Both the position numbers and the translations under genes were made by a program. From Methanogenium organophilum (GTDB lineage: Archaea > Halobacteriota > Methanomicrobia > Methanomicrobiales > Methanomicrobiaceae), in NCBI RefSeq assembly GCF_026684035.1, contig NZ_CP113361.1, positions 2,294,001-2,358,000 on the forward strand: a stretch of DNA of 64,000 nt, written 5' to 3'. The notes below the pieces were generated by a model that was not told where the DNA came from, did not search any database, and was given only the letters and a program-made list of their open reading frames with translations. The first letter of the stretch is position 1; each line of letters opens with the position of its first letter. Below, one piece after another: positions 34,563 through 42,473 of the stretch.

Positions 34563-35420
34563 ATGAAGGTAACTCAAAAAGATATCGTGTTCTGGATATC
34601 AATAATTTCGATCGTTATAGTTATCCTGTTCCTCCTTTATGCATCACCATCCTCTCATTTCGTTCCTGTTGGACTTATTTTTCCGATAATAATTGTATTA
34701 TTTATCGTAGCAATAATCGCAATAGCCGTAAAGAAGTCCATCGCGGTTGGAATCATATCAATATTCATTATCTTCTTGGTTGTCTTTGGCCCGATACTCA
34801 TATTCGAGGCATTCATTCACAATCAGGGACAGGGCAATATTGAATATACGGTATCGGTAACAGGACTTGAAGGGAAGAATGGGAATTATGTCAGTGATGT
34901 GATCGTCCCCTTGCCAATGCTAAATGGTGAACCCCTGATACCGATTGACGAAATTGATGGTCAGACCTTTGGAGAATGGCGTGCAGTACTGATAGGATTT
35001 CCCGATAGTAATGAAGAGATGCTCGCATTTCAGCATGCCGGAACAAATTTAACAGACATTAATGCTGAATTTTATCACTACCTTCCTGATGGGTTAATTG
35101 TCGATGATGAAAAAAAAGTGTACCTGTCTCCGTCATTAGATGGTCTGGAACCACTAAAGATGGCTGGAAGATATGCCTGGTCATCAGAAACATCCCTAGA
35201 TCCCTTTGATTATACTTACCGTTCGATGGTTTCACTGCCGGATAACCTTGAGGATCAGTCAGTGTCAGATGAGATATGTTTCAATATTCTGCTAAGGGTT
35301 AATACAGGAGGGACGGGATTTATGACGGTTCCGGCAGATTATCGATTCACAACCCATGAAGTTTTAAAATTGGATAATTCCGGTTTTATTCCGGTAAATG
35401 TGAGTGTTCATGTTTCATAA
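34563..35420 (+). CDS. Four-helix membrane protein with extracellular domain, copy 2
   Basis: A 285-residue homolog of 21995-22948: three to four helices in the first ~95 residues, then an outer domain with VSVTGLEGKNG, VIVPLPMLNGEPLIPIDEI and FGEWRAVLIGFPDS. ATG 34563 gives the N-terminus MKVTQKDIVFWI. The extracellular domain is better conserved between copies than the helices, which suggests that the outer part carries the function. The preceding leader/signal relic shows that another cassette once lay in between. Confidence 0.75.
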   Translation: MKVTQKDIVFWISIISIVIVILFLLYASPSSHFVPVGLIFPIIIVLFIVAIIAIAVKKSIAVGIISIFIIFLVVFGPILIFEAFIHNQGQGNIEYTVSVTGLEGKNGNYVSDVIVPLPMLNGEPLIPIDEIDGQTFGEWRAVLIGFPDSNEEMLAFQHAGTNLTDINAEFYHYLPDGLIVDDEKKVYLSPSLDGLEPLKMAGRYAWSSETSLDPFDYTYRSMVSLPDNLEDQSVSDEICFNILLRVNTGGTGFMTVPADYRFTTHEVLKLDNSGFIPVNVSVHVS

Positions 35421-35689
35421 GTCCTGTTTTGACCGTTCACACGAAACGGAAACGTTTGAGTGGTTGATGGGTGAACGATTACTCCTTTCTTTTTAAAATT
35501 CATCACTCCTAATTCCTGTATTTGGTCAATTCAAAAATGGATGGACGCCTTTCGGTGAAGTGGTATCGTCGGGAAATGTTTTGCAATAGAGGGAGATACA
35601 GCAGAATGTCGATGCAGACATTGTACCAAAATAATCGTAGGCTAATCCTGAGTTAGTGTCCACCCTTCATTCATTTTTACGGCATGGAT

Positions 35690-35837
35690 ATGCCGGTACA
35701 TATATGCCACCATGTTGTTTCCGGAAGGATCATCGAAACATGTCGATCTATTTAGACGATGTGGTCTGAAGAAGTATGTATGATGAAGTGAAAACGGATT
35801 ATCCGGTGAACTAATTATTCATTTGTAGAGGTGAAAA
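35690..35837 (+). promoter_or_regulatory. Shared operator module, copy H
   Basis: Operator variant TTTAGACGATGTGGTCTGAA (35751-35770; one spacer change). Upstream, CGGCATGGATATGCCG (about 35680-35695) and GTACATATATG match copy E. The leader downstream is not conserved, but the gene uses a GTAGAGGTGAAAAATG start region and a related signal peptide. The 180 bases before it also resemble the flank of module D (TGTCGATGCAGA region). Confidence 0.65.
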
Positions 35838-36416
35838 ATGAACATGGAAAGAGGCATGCGGGTTTTGGTTTTTCTTATGGTAATGGTACTTGTCGGGGGT
35901 ATTTTATTACTGGTGGTAAGTGCGAATGAGAAGATGCTGGGTGCGGATACCCAAATAAATTCAGGAGCAATTTTTGAAATAACCGGGTTTACGCATGTGT
36001 TGAAAACCGACGTATCACCATCAGATAGTACGCTGGAATCATTGTCAGATGAGTATGGAGAATTAAACATCCCGTCATCGGTGGAAAGATATGATATCGT
36101 GCAGTTCAGCGAAATTGATCTGAATCCGGATCAAATCAATTCGCTGAAGGTGTTACTATATGGTCAGGAATATGACATGCATCTTGAAAGGATGAATTTT
36201 GAAGCTATCGATGATGGTATTGATTCTTATTCAGGAAGTATTGACGGACTTGATGATTCGGTAGCATTATTCACCTTTGACAAAAATCTTGTTCAGGGAT
36301 CCGTTCAGCTCCGGGATGAGTTCTTATTCATATCACCCATCCAAAACAGAGAAAATTCCCTGAAGACTCCGATGCCGCTGCACATCGTCTATTCATCAAA
36401 AGACATGAAACAGTAA
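35838..36416 (+). CDS. Exported metalloprotease-propeptide-like protein (cassette H)
   Basis: A 192-residue protein with a shared-type signal peptide (MNMERGMRVLVFLMVMVLVG...VSA). The mature part has LNIPSSVERYDIVQF, a VLLYGQEYDMHLERM strand, DSYSGSIDGLDDSVALFTF and ends LHIVYSSKDMKQ, the strand order of reprolysin propeptides, and it aligns with 31020-31886. It stops exactly where a protease domain would begin. It could be a truncated protease or a free inhibitor. The gap to 36736 (320 bases) holds no supportable gene; a reverse frame at 36493-36687 is doubtful. Confidence 0.65.
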   Translation: MNMERGMRVLVFLMVMVLVGGILLLVVSANEKMLGADTQINSGAIFEITGFTHVLKTDVSPSDSTLESLSDEYGELNIPSSVERYDIVQFSEIDLNPDQINSLKVLLYGQEYDMHLERMNFEAIDDGIDSYSGSIDGLDDSVALFTFDKNLVQGSVQLRDEFLFISPIQNRENSLKTPMPLHIVYSSKDMKQ

Positions 36417-36736
36417 AAATAACCGTTTACCATTGATTCGGACGGATTATCACAGTAATCCCGTCAAAAATACAATTTTCAGGCCTGAAACCCTATCGCA
36501 GAGAACAATCATGCCCAAAAGGGATGTACATTAAATGTGCTTCTCCTTTTTGTAAGTGACCAAACAAAGCATAAGTAGCAGAAATTCTGTGGTAAGAATC
36601 CCATCCGTCGAAATAACTCCCGCTCTTTTTAGCATAATACTCCCACATCACAATCCCTTCCACACGTTCAAGTATCTGCACCGGCAATATATAAGAACGG
36701 TATTCTGCATTTCTGCAATATCACCGGTGACTGGCC

Positions 36737-37441
36737 ATGAAAGTTTCAGTAGTTATTCCGACATACAACGAAGAGAAAAATATCGGCAGGTGCCTTGAAT
36801 CGCTCTGCAACCAGACGATGAACCGAACAGAGTACGAACTCATCGTCGTGGACGGCAATTCAAAGGATGCGACGCGTGATATTGCCCGGAAGTATGCAGA
36901 CCAGGTCATCATTCAGACCCGTGCAAAGGTGGGGGGTGCGAGAAACGACGGGGCCGACCTTGCGACAGCTGATATTATTGCGACGACAGACGGCGACTGC
37001 GTCCTGCCTCCGGAATGGATCGAGACCGTCTATCAGGAATTTGCAGCCCATCCGGAAGCAGCGGCCATTTACGGGACGGTCTATCCCCTCGAATACACCA
37101 TCAAAAACCGCATCAATCTGGGCCTTGCAAATACCTTCTCCCGGTTGGGATACTATACAAAACTGCTCTATTACACCCTTGGGTGCAATACCGCGTTTCG
37201 CAGAGACGCCTTCATGAAAATTGGCGGATACAAGGTATGTGACGCCGGAGACGACCTCGAGATTGCCCGGCGGGTCGTCCACGAGGGTACTGTCCGCTTC
37301 TGCCCGAAGATGCGGGTTGCCTTCTCCATGCGCCGGTATGACCAGTTTGGAACCCTGAAATCACTCTATGAATGGGTGCATATCGTGCGGAAAGGCGGTG
37401 ACTCGGATGAGTGCCAGTATTCAAAGCGTGAATACCAGTAA
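36737..37441 (+). CDS. Family 2 glycosyltransferase
   Basis: A 234-residue GT-A enzyme beginning VSVVIPTYNEEKNIGRCLES, with ELIVVDGNSKDAT, the metal-binding TTDGDCVLPPEWIE (DxD) and the late GDDLEIARRV region containing the probable catalytic Asp. It has no clear membrane helices of its own. Likely transfers a sugar to a lipid or surface glycan. It marks the return to ordinary sequence after the island. Confidence 0.9.
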   Translation: MKVSVVIPTYNEEKNIGRCLESLCNQTMNRTEYELIVVDGNSKDATRDIARKYADQVIIQTRAKVGGARNDGADLATADIIATTDGDCVLPPEWIETVYQEFAAHPEAAAIYGTVYPLEYTIKNRINLGLANTFSRLGYYTKLLYYTLGCNTAFRRDAFMKIGGYKVCDAGDDLEIARRVVHEGTVRFCPKMRVAFSMRRYDQFGTLKSLYEWVHIVRKGGDSDECQYSKREYQ

Positions 37442-37565
37442 ATATCCTGTTATTTCCTCATACTAAAATATTTTATGAGATAATTCTGGCATCAGATTAT
37501 CTGACACAAACTACAATTTTCTTTTTTGCGATTTTAATGGCATTCAATTAATCCGTTCCATCCCA

Positions 37566-37622
37566 TGAACTGCCTCTCCCCTTGGGGGGAGGCTGGCGTA
37601 TGCCGGGCTGGTGAGAGGGGGG
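37566..37622. repeat. Palindromic intergenic repeat type 1, copy 1
   Basis: Hairpin GCCTCTCCCC-TT-GGGGGGAGGC (37572-37593) followed by a GTGAGAGGGG arm that could pair with the first arm in an alternative fold. A related copy lies at 40025-40086; both start ATGAACTGCCTCTCCCC. The gap 37442-38141 contains this and the next repeat but no gene. Confidence 0.65.
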
Positions 37623-37854
37623 TAATTTGTGACTTTTTTGAATCATGGTTGTATATTTGGCCACTGGAGGCGCTTCGTGCGTATGAAACCGAAAATACCT
37701 GGAATTGAATTTGATTGTCTGGGCGTTGTTAAAAAAGGTACGGCAAAGGGAGATGATTTTGGGAGACATCCTCAATTGATTTCAGAGAATGTCAGATTCT
37801 ATTCTACACCAATTTGAAAAAAATTGAGCAGAGTAACAAACTTAGGTAAAGAGC

Positions 37855-37935
37855 AAGGGAGGGGGGTTCCCCCTCCCTGCAGCCCTCCCCCAATATGTGA
37901 CACATCACAGGAGGGATGGACGAGCATCCCTCCTG
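37855..37935. repeat. Palindromic intergenic repeat type 2, copy 1, with terminator-like hairpin
   Basis: GGGAGGGGG-GTT-CCCCCTCCC (37857-37877) is a perfect hairpin. It is followed by CAGGAGGGAT-N8-ATCCCTCCTG (37908-37935), another perfect 10-bp stem with T-rich sequence after it. The first hairpin recurs at 39861-39883. Possibly a mobile or structural repeat family of this genome. Confidence 0.65.
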
Positions 37936-38141
37936 TTCAGTAATTTATTTTCTGTGTTCTGCAACCGTCTCCTCATACAATATTGCGAAGAGTGGAAAAT
38001 ATGAATTTATATTGTATTTCTGTCATTTTCATTAGATGTAATTGGGAATTATAGATGCGATCCTCCCTTCTTTTCAGTCTATTTCTATGCGAAAAATATC
38101 GGATAGAAGGTTTTTTATCCCGTCTTCTGCCCATAACTGTT

Positions 38142-38690
38142 ATGAATCCAGAAACCCGTGCGGCAGGAATGGTCGCAGACCTGATGGTCCTCTCTGCACG
38201 GACCGCCCCGAAAGGGAAGGGAACTGATTCCATCTCAGCCGTTGTAAAGACCGGCGATGAACTGAAATCCCTCGCTGAGGAGATGAAACGGATTGGAGAA
38301 CGCGATGAAATTGGATTTTTCATCCGTGATGCAGGAAATATTGAATCCAGTGATGCGTGTGTGATCATCGGATGCGAGGGTGGCACAATACTCGGTCTTA
38401 ACTGTGGCGGATGCGGGTTTGCCACCTGCAAAGAGATGGCTGATGCGTGGTCTGAGCGGGACCGGAACCAACCATTCTCCGGGCCAAACTGTGTCATTAA
38501 GATGGCAGATCTGGGCATTGCCCTCGGGTCTGCGGTGAAGACCGCATCCATCCATAACCTTGATAACCGGATCATGTACTCCGCAGGTGTGGCAGCACTG
38601 AGCCTTGGCTGGCTTCCGGGGTGCTCGGTTGCATACGCGATACCGGTCCGGGCGGCGGGAAAGAATATCTACTTCGACCGGAAGGCGTGA
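38142..38690 (+). CDS. DUF2148 ferredoxin-like domain protein
   Basis: A 182-residue protein of the DUF2148 family, found mainly in methanogens and anaerobes. The hallmark is a cysteine cluster LNCGGCGFATCKEM (about residues 86-100) that probably binds an iron-sulfur cluster, followed by FSGPNCVIKMADLGIALGSA. ATG 38142 (MNPETRAAGM) fits the family; an upstream start at 38055 adds an unlike extension. It ends 5 bases before the GHMP-family gene, so they form an operon. Biochemical role unknown. Confidence 0.82.
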   Translation: MNPETRAAGMVADLMVLSARTAPKGKGTDSISAVVKTGDELKSLAEEMKRIGERDEIGFFIRDAGNIESSDACVIIGCEGGTILGLNCGGCGFATCKEMADAWSERDRNQPFSGPNCVIKMADLGIALGSAVKTASIHNLDNRIMYSAGVAALSLGWLPGCSVAYAIPVRAAGKNIYFDRKA

Positions 38691-38695
38691 TGTAG

Positions 38696-39763
38696 ATGCC
38701 AATTATGAAGATTCGTGGGGGAGACCTTGATCTTGTTGAGTATGAGTTCACGGCGTTTCCACCAGGTGAGGATATCAAGACCTTGGGATATGAGAAGGAC
38801 TACTCCCTTACCATTTCAGAAGAACCTGTCACCGTTCGTGTACCGGCGCGTATCCATCTTACTGTCCTTGATATGAATCGGTTTGCACCAAACCGACCCG
38901 GAGGCGGTGGATTTGGGTTTGCACTTCAGATATATTCCACAGCAACGGTGGAATGCATTCCATCCGGTATTGAAATCAACTATACCCGTGTGCCGATGCT
39001 CCGTCATCTGGTGGCTGTCCTCCAGAAGGTCACCGGCTATACCGGTGGATTCAGAATTTCCGTCGTTGACCATGAACGAAAACATGTTGGTCTCGGGTCT
39101 ACAGGGACAGTACTGACAGCGGTGGCACATGCCATTAATGTCGCCATTGGCTCTCCCCTCACAACTAAAGAGCTTCGTCTTCTGGTAGGACATAACTATG
39201 TTGAAGAGACTGAAACCGGAGAAGTCGTAGAGGGATTTGAGACCGGGGTCGGGCCTGCTGCGGTTGCGTATGGCGGGATGGCTGTCATGGGAGATGAACT
39301 GACTCTCGTCTCCTGCCATCCCTTTGCGAAAGATAAAAATGTGTTCATCATTATTCCTCCGGTGGAGGCAGATGCCGCAGGGGAGAGTGAATTCAATGTC
39401 CTGATGAACCGGGCACGTGTGCTGGATTATCGTGACCGTGAACTCAAGGCATATCTGGTTTTAATGGATCTCATCCCTGCCCTGATTCATGACGACCTGC
39501 GCCGTGCCGGAGATGTGGTCTGGGAGATAGAATTCCGTGGGTCAAAGCGTGCGGAAGTGGAGCACAACAGTTTCATCATCTACCAGTATATGAGCCGTCT
39601 CAGGGATGCAGGGTTTGAATTTGTAGCGATGAGTTCGGTTGGCCCCACCATTGCGGTAGTCACAGAGTCATCCCGTGAGGATGTAGAAGCCGTCCTGAAA
39701 CCTCTGGGAATAGAGATTGCTATTGAAACAAAAGTGGATAATGACGGCATCAAAGTAATCTGA
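38696..39763 (+). CDS. GHMP-kinase superfamily protein, beta-RFAP synthase-like
   Basis: A 355-residue protein with the GHMP layout: VPARIHLTVLDMNRFAPNRPG near residue 45 and the glycine-rich HVGLGSTGTVLTAVAHAIN (about 130-150). Beta-ribofuranosylaminobenzene 5-phosphate synthase, the first enzyme of methanopterin synthesis, has the same fold and similar PARIHL-x-LDMN motif. This protein differs in the N-terminal 40 residues, so it may be a paralog acting on another substrate. Co-transcribed with the DUF2148 gene. Confidence 0.72.
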   Translation: MPIMKIRGGDLDLVEYEFTAFPPGEDIKTLGYEKDYSLTISEEPVTVRVPARIHLTVLDMNRFAPNRPGGGGFGFALQIYSTATVECIPSGIEINYTRVPMLRHLVAVLQKVTGYTGGFRISVVDHERKHVGLGSTGTVLTAVAHAINVAIGSPLTTKELRLLVGHNYVEETETGEVVEGFETGVGPAAVAYGGMAVMGDELTLVSCHPFAKDKNVFIIIPPVEADAAGESEFNVLMNRARVLDYRDRELKAYLVLMDLIPALIHDDLRRAGDVVWEIEFRGSKRAEVEHNSFIIYQYMSRLRDAGFEFVAMSSVGPTIAVVTESSREDVEAVLKPLGIEIAIETKVDNDGIKVI

Positions 39764-39857
39764 GGAACTGTTATTCCTCAATCCTGTTTTACAGGATGAT
39801 TTGCCGGATTTTGTGGAGCAGAAATCACCCTTCATCTTAATTATCCTGAAAGAATAA

Positions 39858-39902
39858 CAAGGGAGGGGGGTGCCCCCCCTCCCTGTAAGACCCACCCCCC
39901 CA
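39858..39902. repeat. Palindromic intergenic repeat type 2, copy 2
   Basis: GGGAGGGGGG-TGC-CCCCCCTCCC (39861-39883) followed by a C-rich stretch. Same orientation and sequence class as 37857-37877. It lies on the other side of the DUF2148-GHMP operon; the gap 39764-40243 holds this and the type 1 repeat but no gene. Confidence 0.65.
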
Positions 39903-40024
39903 AAGTGCGATAAGACCGGGAAGGGGAGATTGGCGAATGGATCACTGATTCTGTTGTATATTTTGGTATTTGACACCCTGCTTTTCTGGTCGTTTAGTGA
40001 CATTGAATCAAGGTTTCATCATAT

Positions 40025-40086
40025 GAACTGCCTCTCCCCCTCTGGGGGAGAGGAGGAGCCCGGCACATGCCGGGCGGGTGAGAGGG
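40025..40086. repeat. Palindromic intergenic repeat type 1, copy 2
   Basis: CCTCTCCCCC-TCT-GGGGGAGAGG (40031-40053) is a perfect 10-bp stem and GCCCGGC-ACAT-GCCGGGC (40058-40075) a perfect 7-bp stem, followed by GTGAGAGGGG as in copy 1 (37566-37622). The pairing is better preserved than the loop sequence, which points to selection or recent origin of a structured element. Confidence 0.7.
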
Positions 40087-40243
40087 GAATGATTTCAACC
40101 TCTAAGTATTTTGGAAATTGAATTTTACGCTGGTCATCCACATTGGAGAACCCGGAGACATTAATCCACAATATTCAGCAAAGGGTCCTGCGGTTAGAAC
40201 AAGGGACAATCAAACCCCCGCCAAAAAAAGAATAATTCTAAAA

Positions 40244-41593
40244 TCAGTTTTCTGAAAGCATCTTGTTGATGGATGCTGCTGCCTTCTTTGCAGACCCCAT
40301 TGCCCAGATAACCGTTGCAGCACCGGTTGCGATATCCCCACCGGCAAAGACATGTGGAATGGACGTGCGCCCGTCCTCATCAACCTCAATATTGCCGCGG
40401 CGGCCCCGTTTCAGATCAGGAATCAGGCCGGCAAGAAGCGGGTTCGGGCCCTGTCCAATGGCTTCGATAACAACATCCACATCCAGAGTGAATGTACTGT
40501 CAACACCCGTGCATGGGCGGGGGATGGGCCGCCCGCTCTCATCCAGTTCGCACATATCCATCCGGTTGCACTCAATTCCCTGCACTTCCGGGCCGCCCAG
40601 TATTTTGGTCGGGTTGGCACAGCAGACAAATTCCACTCCTTCCTGGACGGCGTTCTCGATTTCTTCTGCACGGGCAGGCAGGTCATCTTCACGGCGGCGG
40701 TAGATCAGGTATACCTTTGCCCCCAGCCTGCGGGCGACACGGGCCGAATCCATTGCGACATTGCCGCCGCCAACGACTGCCACCCTGCTCCCCCGGATGA
40801 TAGGGGTGTCATATTCAGGAAATTTGTCGGCATGCATCAGGTTCACACGGGTAAGGAACTCATTTGCGGAATATACCCCGCCGTAGTTTTCCCCCTCAAT
40901 TCCCATGAAATAGGGAAGTCCTGCACCGGTACCGATGAATACTGCGTCATAGGCGAGCAGTTCATCAACAGCGACACTTCTTCCGACAATATGGTTCAGC
41001 TTCAGTTCGGCACCAAGGGCAAGCACCTGGTCGATCTCGAATTTGACAATGCCTTTTGGCATACGGAATGCGGGAATTCCGTATGTCAGAACACCACCTG
41101 CTTCATGCAGGGATTCAAAGATAGTGACCTCATGGCCGGCACGAAGACACTCAGATGCGGCAGTGATGCCTGCAGGGCCTGAACCGACGATTGCAACATG
41201 CTTTCCGGTTGTGGGTGCGGTTTCCGGTGCTTCAACACCATTCTCACGTTCCCAGTCAGCAACAAACCGTTCCAGATCGCCGATACGTACCGGCTTTCCT
41301 TTTTTCCCGAGGATGCAGGTGCCCTGACACTGTGCCTCCTGGGGACAGACACGTCCGCATATGGCAGGAAGCATATTGTCTGCCTTAACAATTCTTGAGG
41401 CTTTTCTGAAATCCTCTTCTGCAATTGCATTGATGAAACCCGGAATGTCAATTGAGACCGGGCATCCGTCTACACAAAGGGGCTTTGGACATCCCATGCA
41501 CCGCTTCGCTTCAAGGACCGCGGACTCTTTGGAAAGTCCTGTTGCAACCTCGTTAAAGTCCCGAAGGCGTTCTTCGACAGGTCTGCGGTTCAT
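40244..41593 (-). CDS. gltA: NADPH-dependent glutamate synthase/sulfide dehydrogenase large subunit (GltA/NfnB-like)
   Basis: A 449-residue flavoprotein with an N-terminal iron-sulfur domain (CMGCPKPLCVDGCPVSIDIP, CGRVCPQEAQCQGTC) and two dinucleotide-binding motifs (VAIVGSGPAGITAASECL and VAVVGGGNVAMDSARVA). Paired with the small FAD/NAD-binding subunit upstream, overlapping it by one base (TAATG). The pair corresponds to NfnAB-type ferredoxin-NADP oxidoreductase or the sulfide dehydrogenase/GltA family; which electron acceptor is used cannot be read from the sequence. Confidence 0.92.
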   Translation of the reverse strand: MNRRPVEERLRDFNEVATGLSKESAVLEAKRCMGCPKPLCVDGCPVSIDIPGFINAIAEEDFRKASRIVKADNMLPAICGRVCPQEAQCQGTCILGKKGKPVRIGDLERFVADWERENGVEAPETAPTTGKHVAIVGSGPAGITAASECLRAGHEVTIFESLHEAGGVLTYGIPAFRMPKGIVKFEIDQVLALGAELKLNHIVGRSVAVDELLAYDAVFIGTGAGLPYFMGIEGENYGGVYSANEFLTRVNLMHADKFPEYDTPIIRGSRVAVVGGGNVAMDSARVARRLGAKVYLIYRRREDDLPARAEEIENAVQEGVEFVCCANPTKILGGPEVQGIECNRMDMCELDESGRPIPRPCTGVDSTFTLDVDVVIEAIGQGPNPLLAGLIPDLKRGRRGNIEVDEDGRTSIPHVFAGGDIATGAATVIWAMGSAKKAAASINKMLSEN

Positions 41594-42429
41594 TAATGAT
41601 CACCACACCGGCATTTGTGTTCATGGTAGTGTTCAAGTGATTCCTTCTCCTGTCCGGTGTAGGTGCGCTGGCGGTTCATCAGCTCATCCCAGTCAACCTG
41701 GTGTGCATCAAATTCCGGTCCGTCAACACAGGCAAATTTTGTTTCACCGCCGATCGTCACCCGGCATGAACCACACATGCCGGTACCGTCCACCATGATG
41801 GGATTCAGGCTGACAAATGTCTTGATGCCGGTATTGAGTGTTGCCATTGAGGTAATCTTCATCATAATGGCAGGCCCGATGATCCAGACTGCATCCAGTT
41901 CCTTTGCGGCAACCTTCTCTTTGAGGATGTCCGCAGGGAATCCGTGGTGACCCTTTGAGCCGTCGTCCGTACAGATGACCAGTTCGTCACATGCGTTGCG
42001 GAGTTCATCCTCCAGCAGGAGGAGCCCTTCATTCCGGGCACCGATAATACCGGTGACTTCATTTCCGGCTTCCCTGAGTTCACGTGCGAGAATCGGGAGA
42101 CAGGCAATCCCTACGCCGCCTCCAATTACGGCACATCGGCCCCATTTCTTCACTTCAGATGGTGTCCCCAGTGGGCCTGCGATATCCTGAATACTCTCTC
42201 CTTCCTGCAGTGCCGCGAGCTGCTGGGTTGTTTTTCCGACTGCCATGAAGACAATCCTGACATCATCCCCGCGAATGCCAGAAATGGTCAGGGGGATTCT
42301 CTCCCCGTGTTCATCGATACGAATGACAACAAACTGTCCGGCACACCCGTTTTTTGTGACGTGAGGTGCATTGATCCAGTATTCAAAGATATTGTCAGCA
42401 ATCTGGTCCCGTTTAACTATTTTATACAC
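41593..42429 (-). CDS. Sulfide/dihydroorotate dehydrogenase-like FAD/NAD-binding subunit (NfnA-like)
   Basis: A 278-residue ferredoxin reductase-type subunit. An FAD-binding barrel (FVVIRIDEHGERIPLTI) is followed by the NAD-binding domain (CAVIGGGVGIACLPILARE) and a C-terminal [2Fe-2S] motif DGTGMCGSCRVTIGGETKFAC. The final residues are His/Cys-rich (HYHEHKCRCGDH), an unusual tail that may bind metal. Forms an operon with the downstream large subunit. Confidence 0.9.
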   Translation of the reverse strand: MYKIVKRDQIADNIFEYWINAPHVTKNGCAGQFVVIRIDEHGERIPLTISGIRGDDVRIVFMAVGKTTQQLAALQEGESIQDIAGPLGTPSEVKKWGRCAVIGGGVGIACLPILARELREAGNEVTGIIGARNEGLLLLEDELRNACDELVICTDDGSKGHHGFPADILKEKVAAKELDAVWIIGPAIMMKITSMATLNTGIKTFVSLNPIMVDGTGMCGSCRVTIGGETKFACVDGPEFDAHQVDWDELMNRQRTYTGQEKESLEHYHEHKCRCGDH

Positions 42430-42473
42430 ATCGCCATCTCCGGAAGAACAAATAATGTGAATATTATTGGGTG

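Noticed and set aside
19965-35837. CRISPR array interpretation of the repeated modules
   Set aside because: Repeats are 1.5-4 kb apart, each upstream of a gene, with no short regular spacers and no cas genes.
36493-36687. A 64-codon reverse frame before the glycosyltransferase
   Set aside because: Somewhat protein-like composition but no site, no motif and no homolog recognised; too weak to list as a gene.
37629-37817. A 62-codon frame between the glycosyltransferase and DUF2148 genes
   Set aside because: No ribosome-binding site, no protein-like features, lies between palindromic repeats.
40352-41182. A 276-codon forward frame opposite gltA
   Set aside because: Shadow of the gltA coding strand, which has full motif support.
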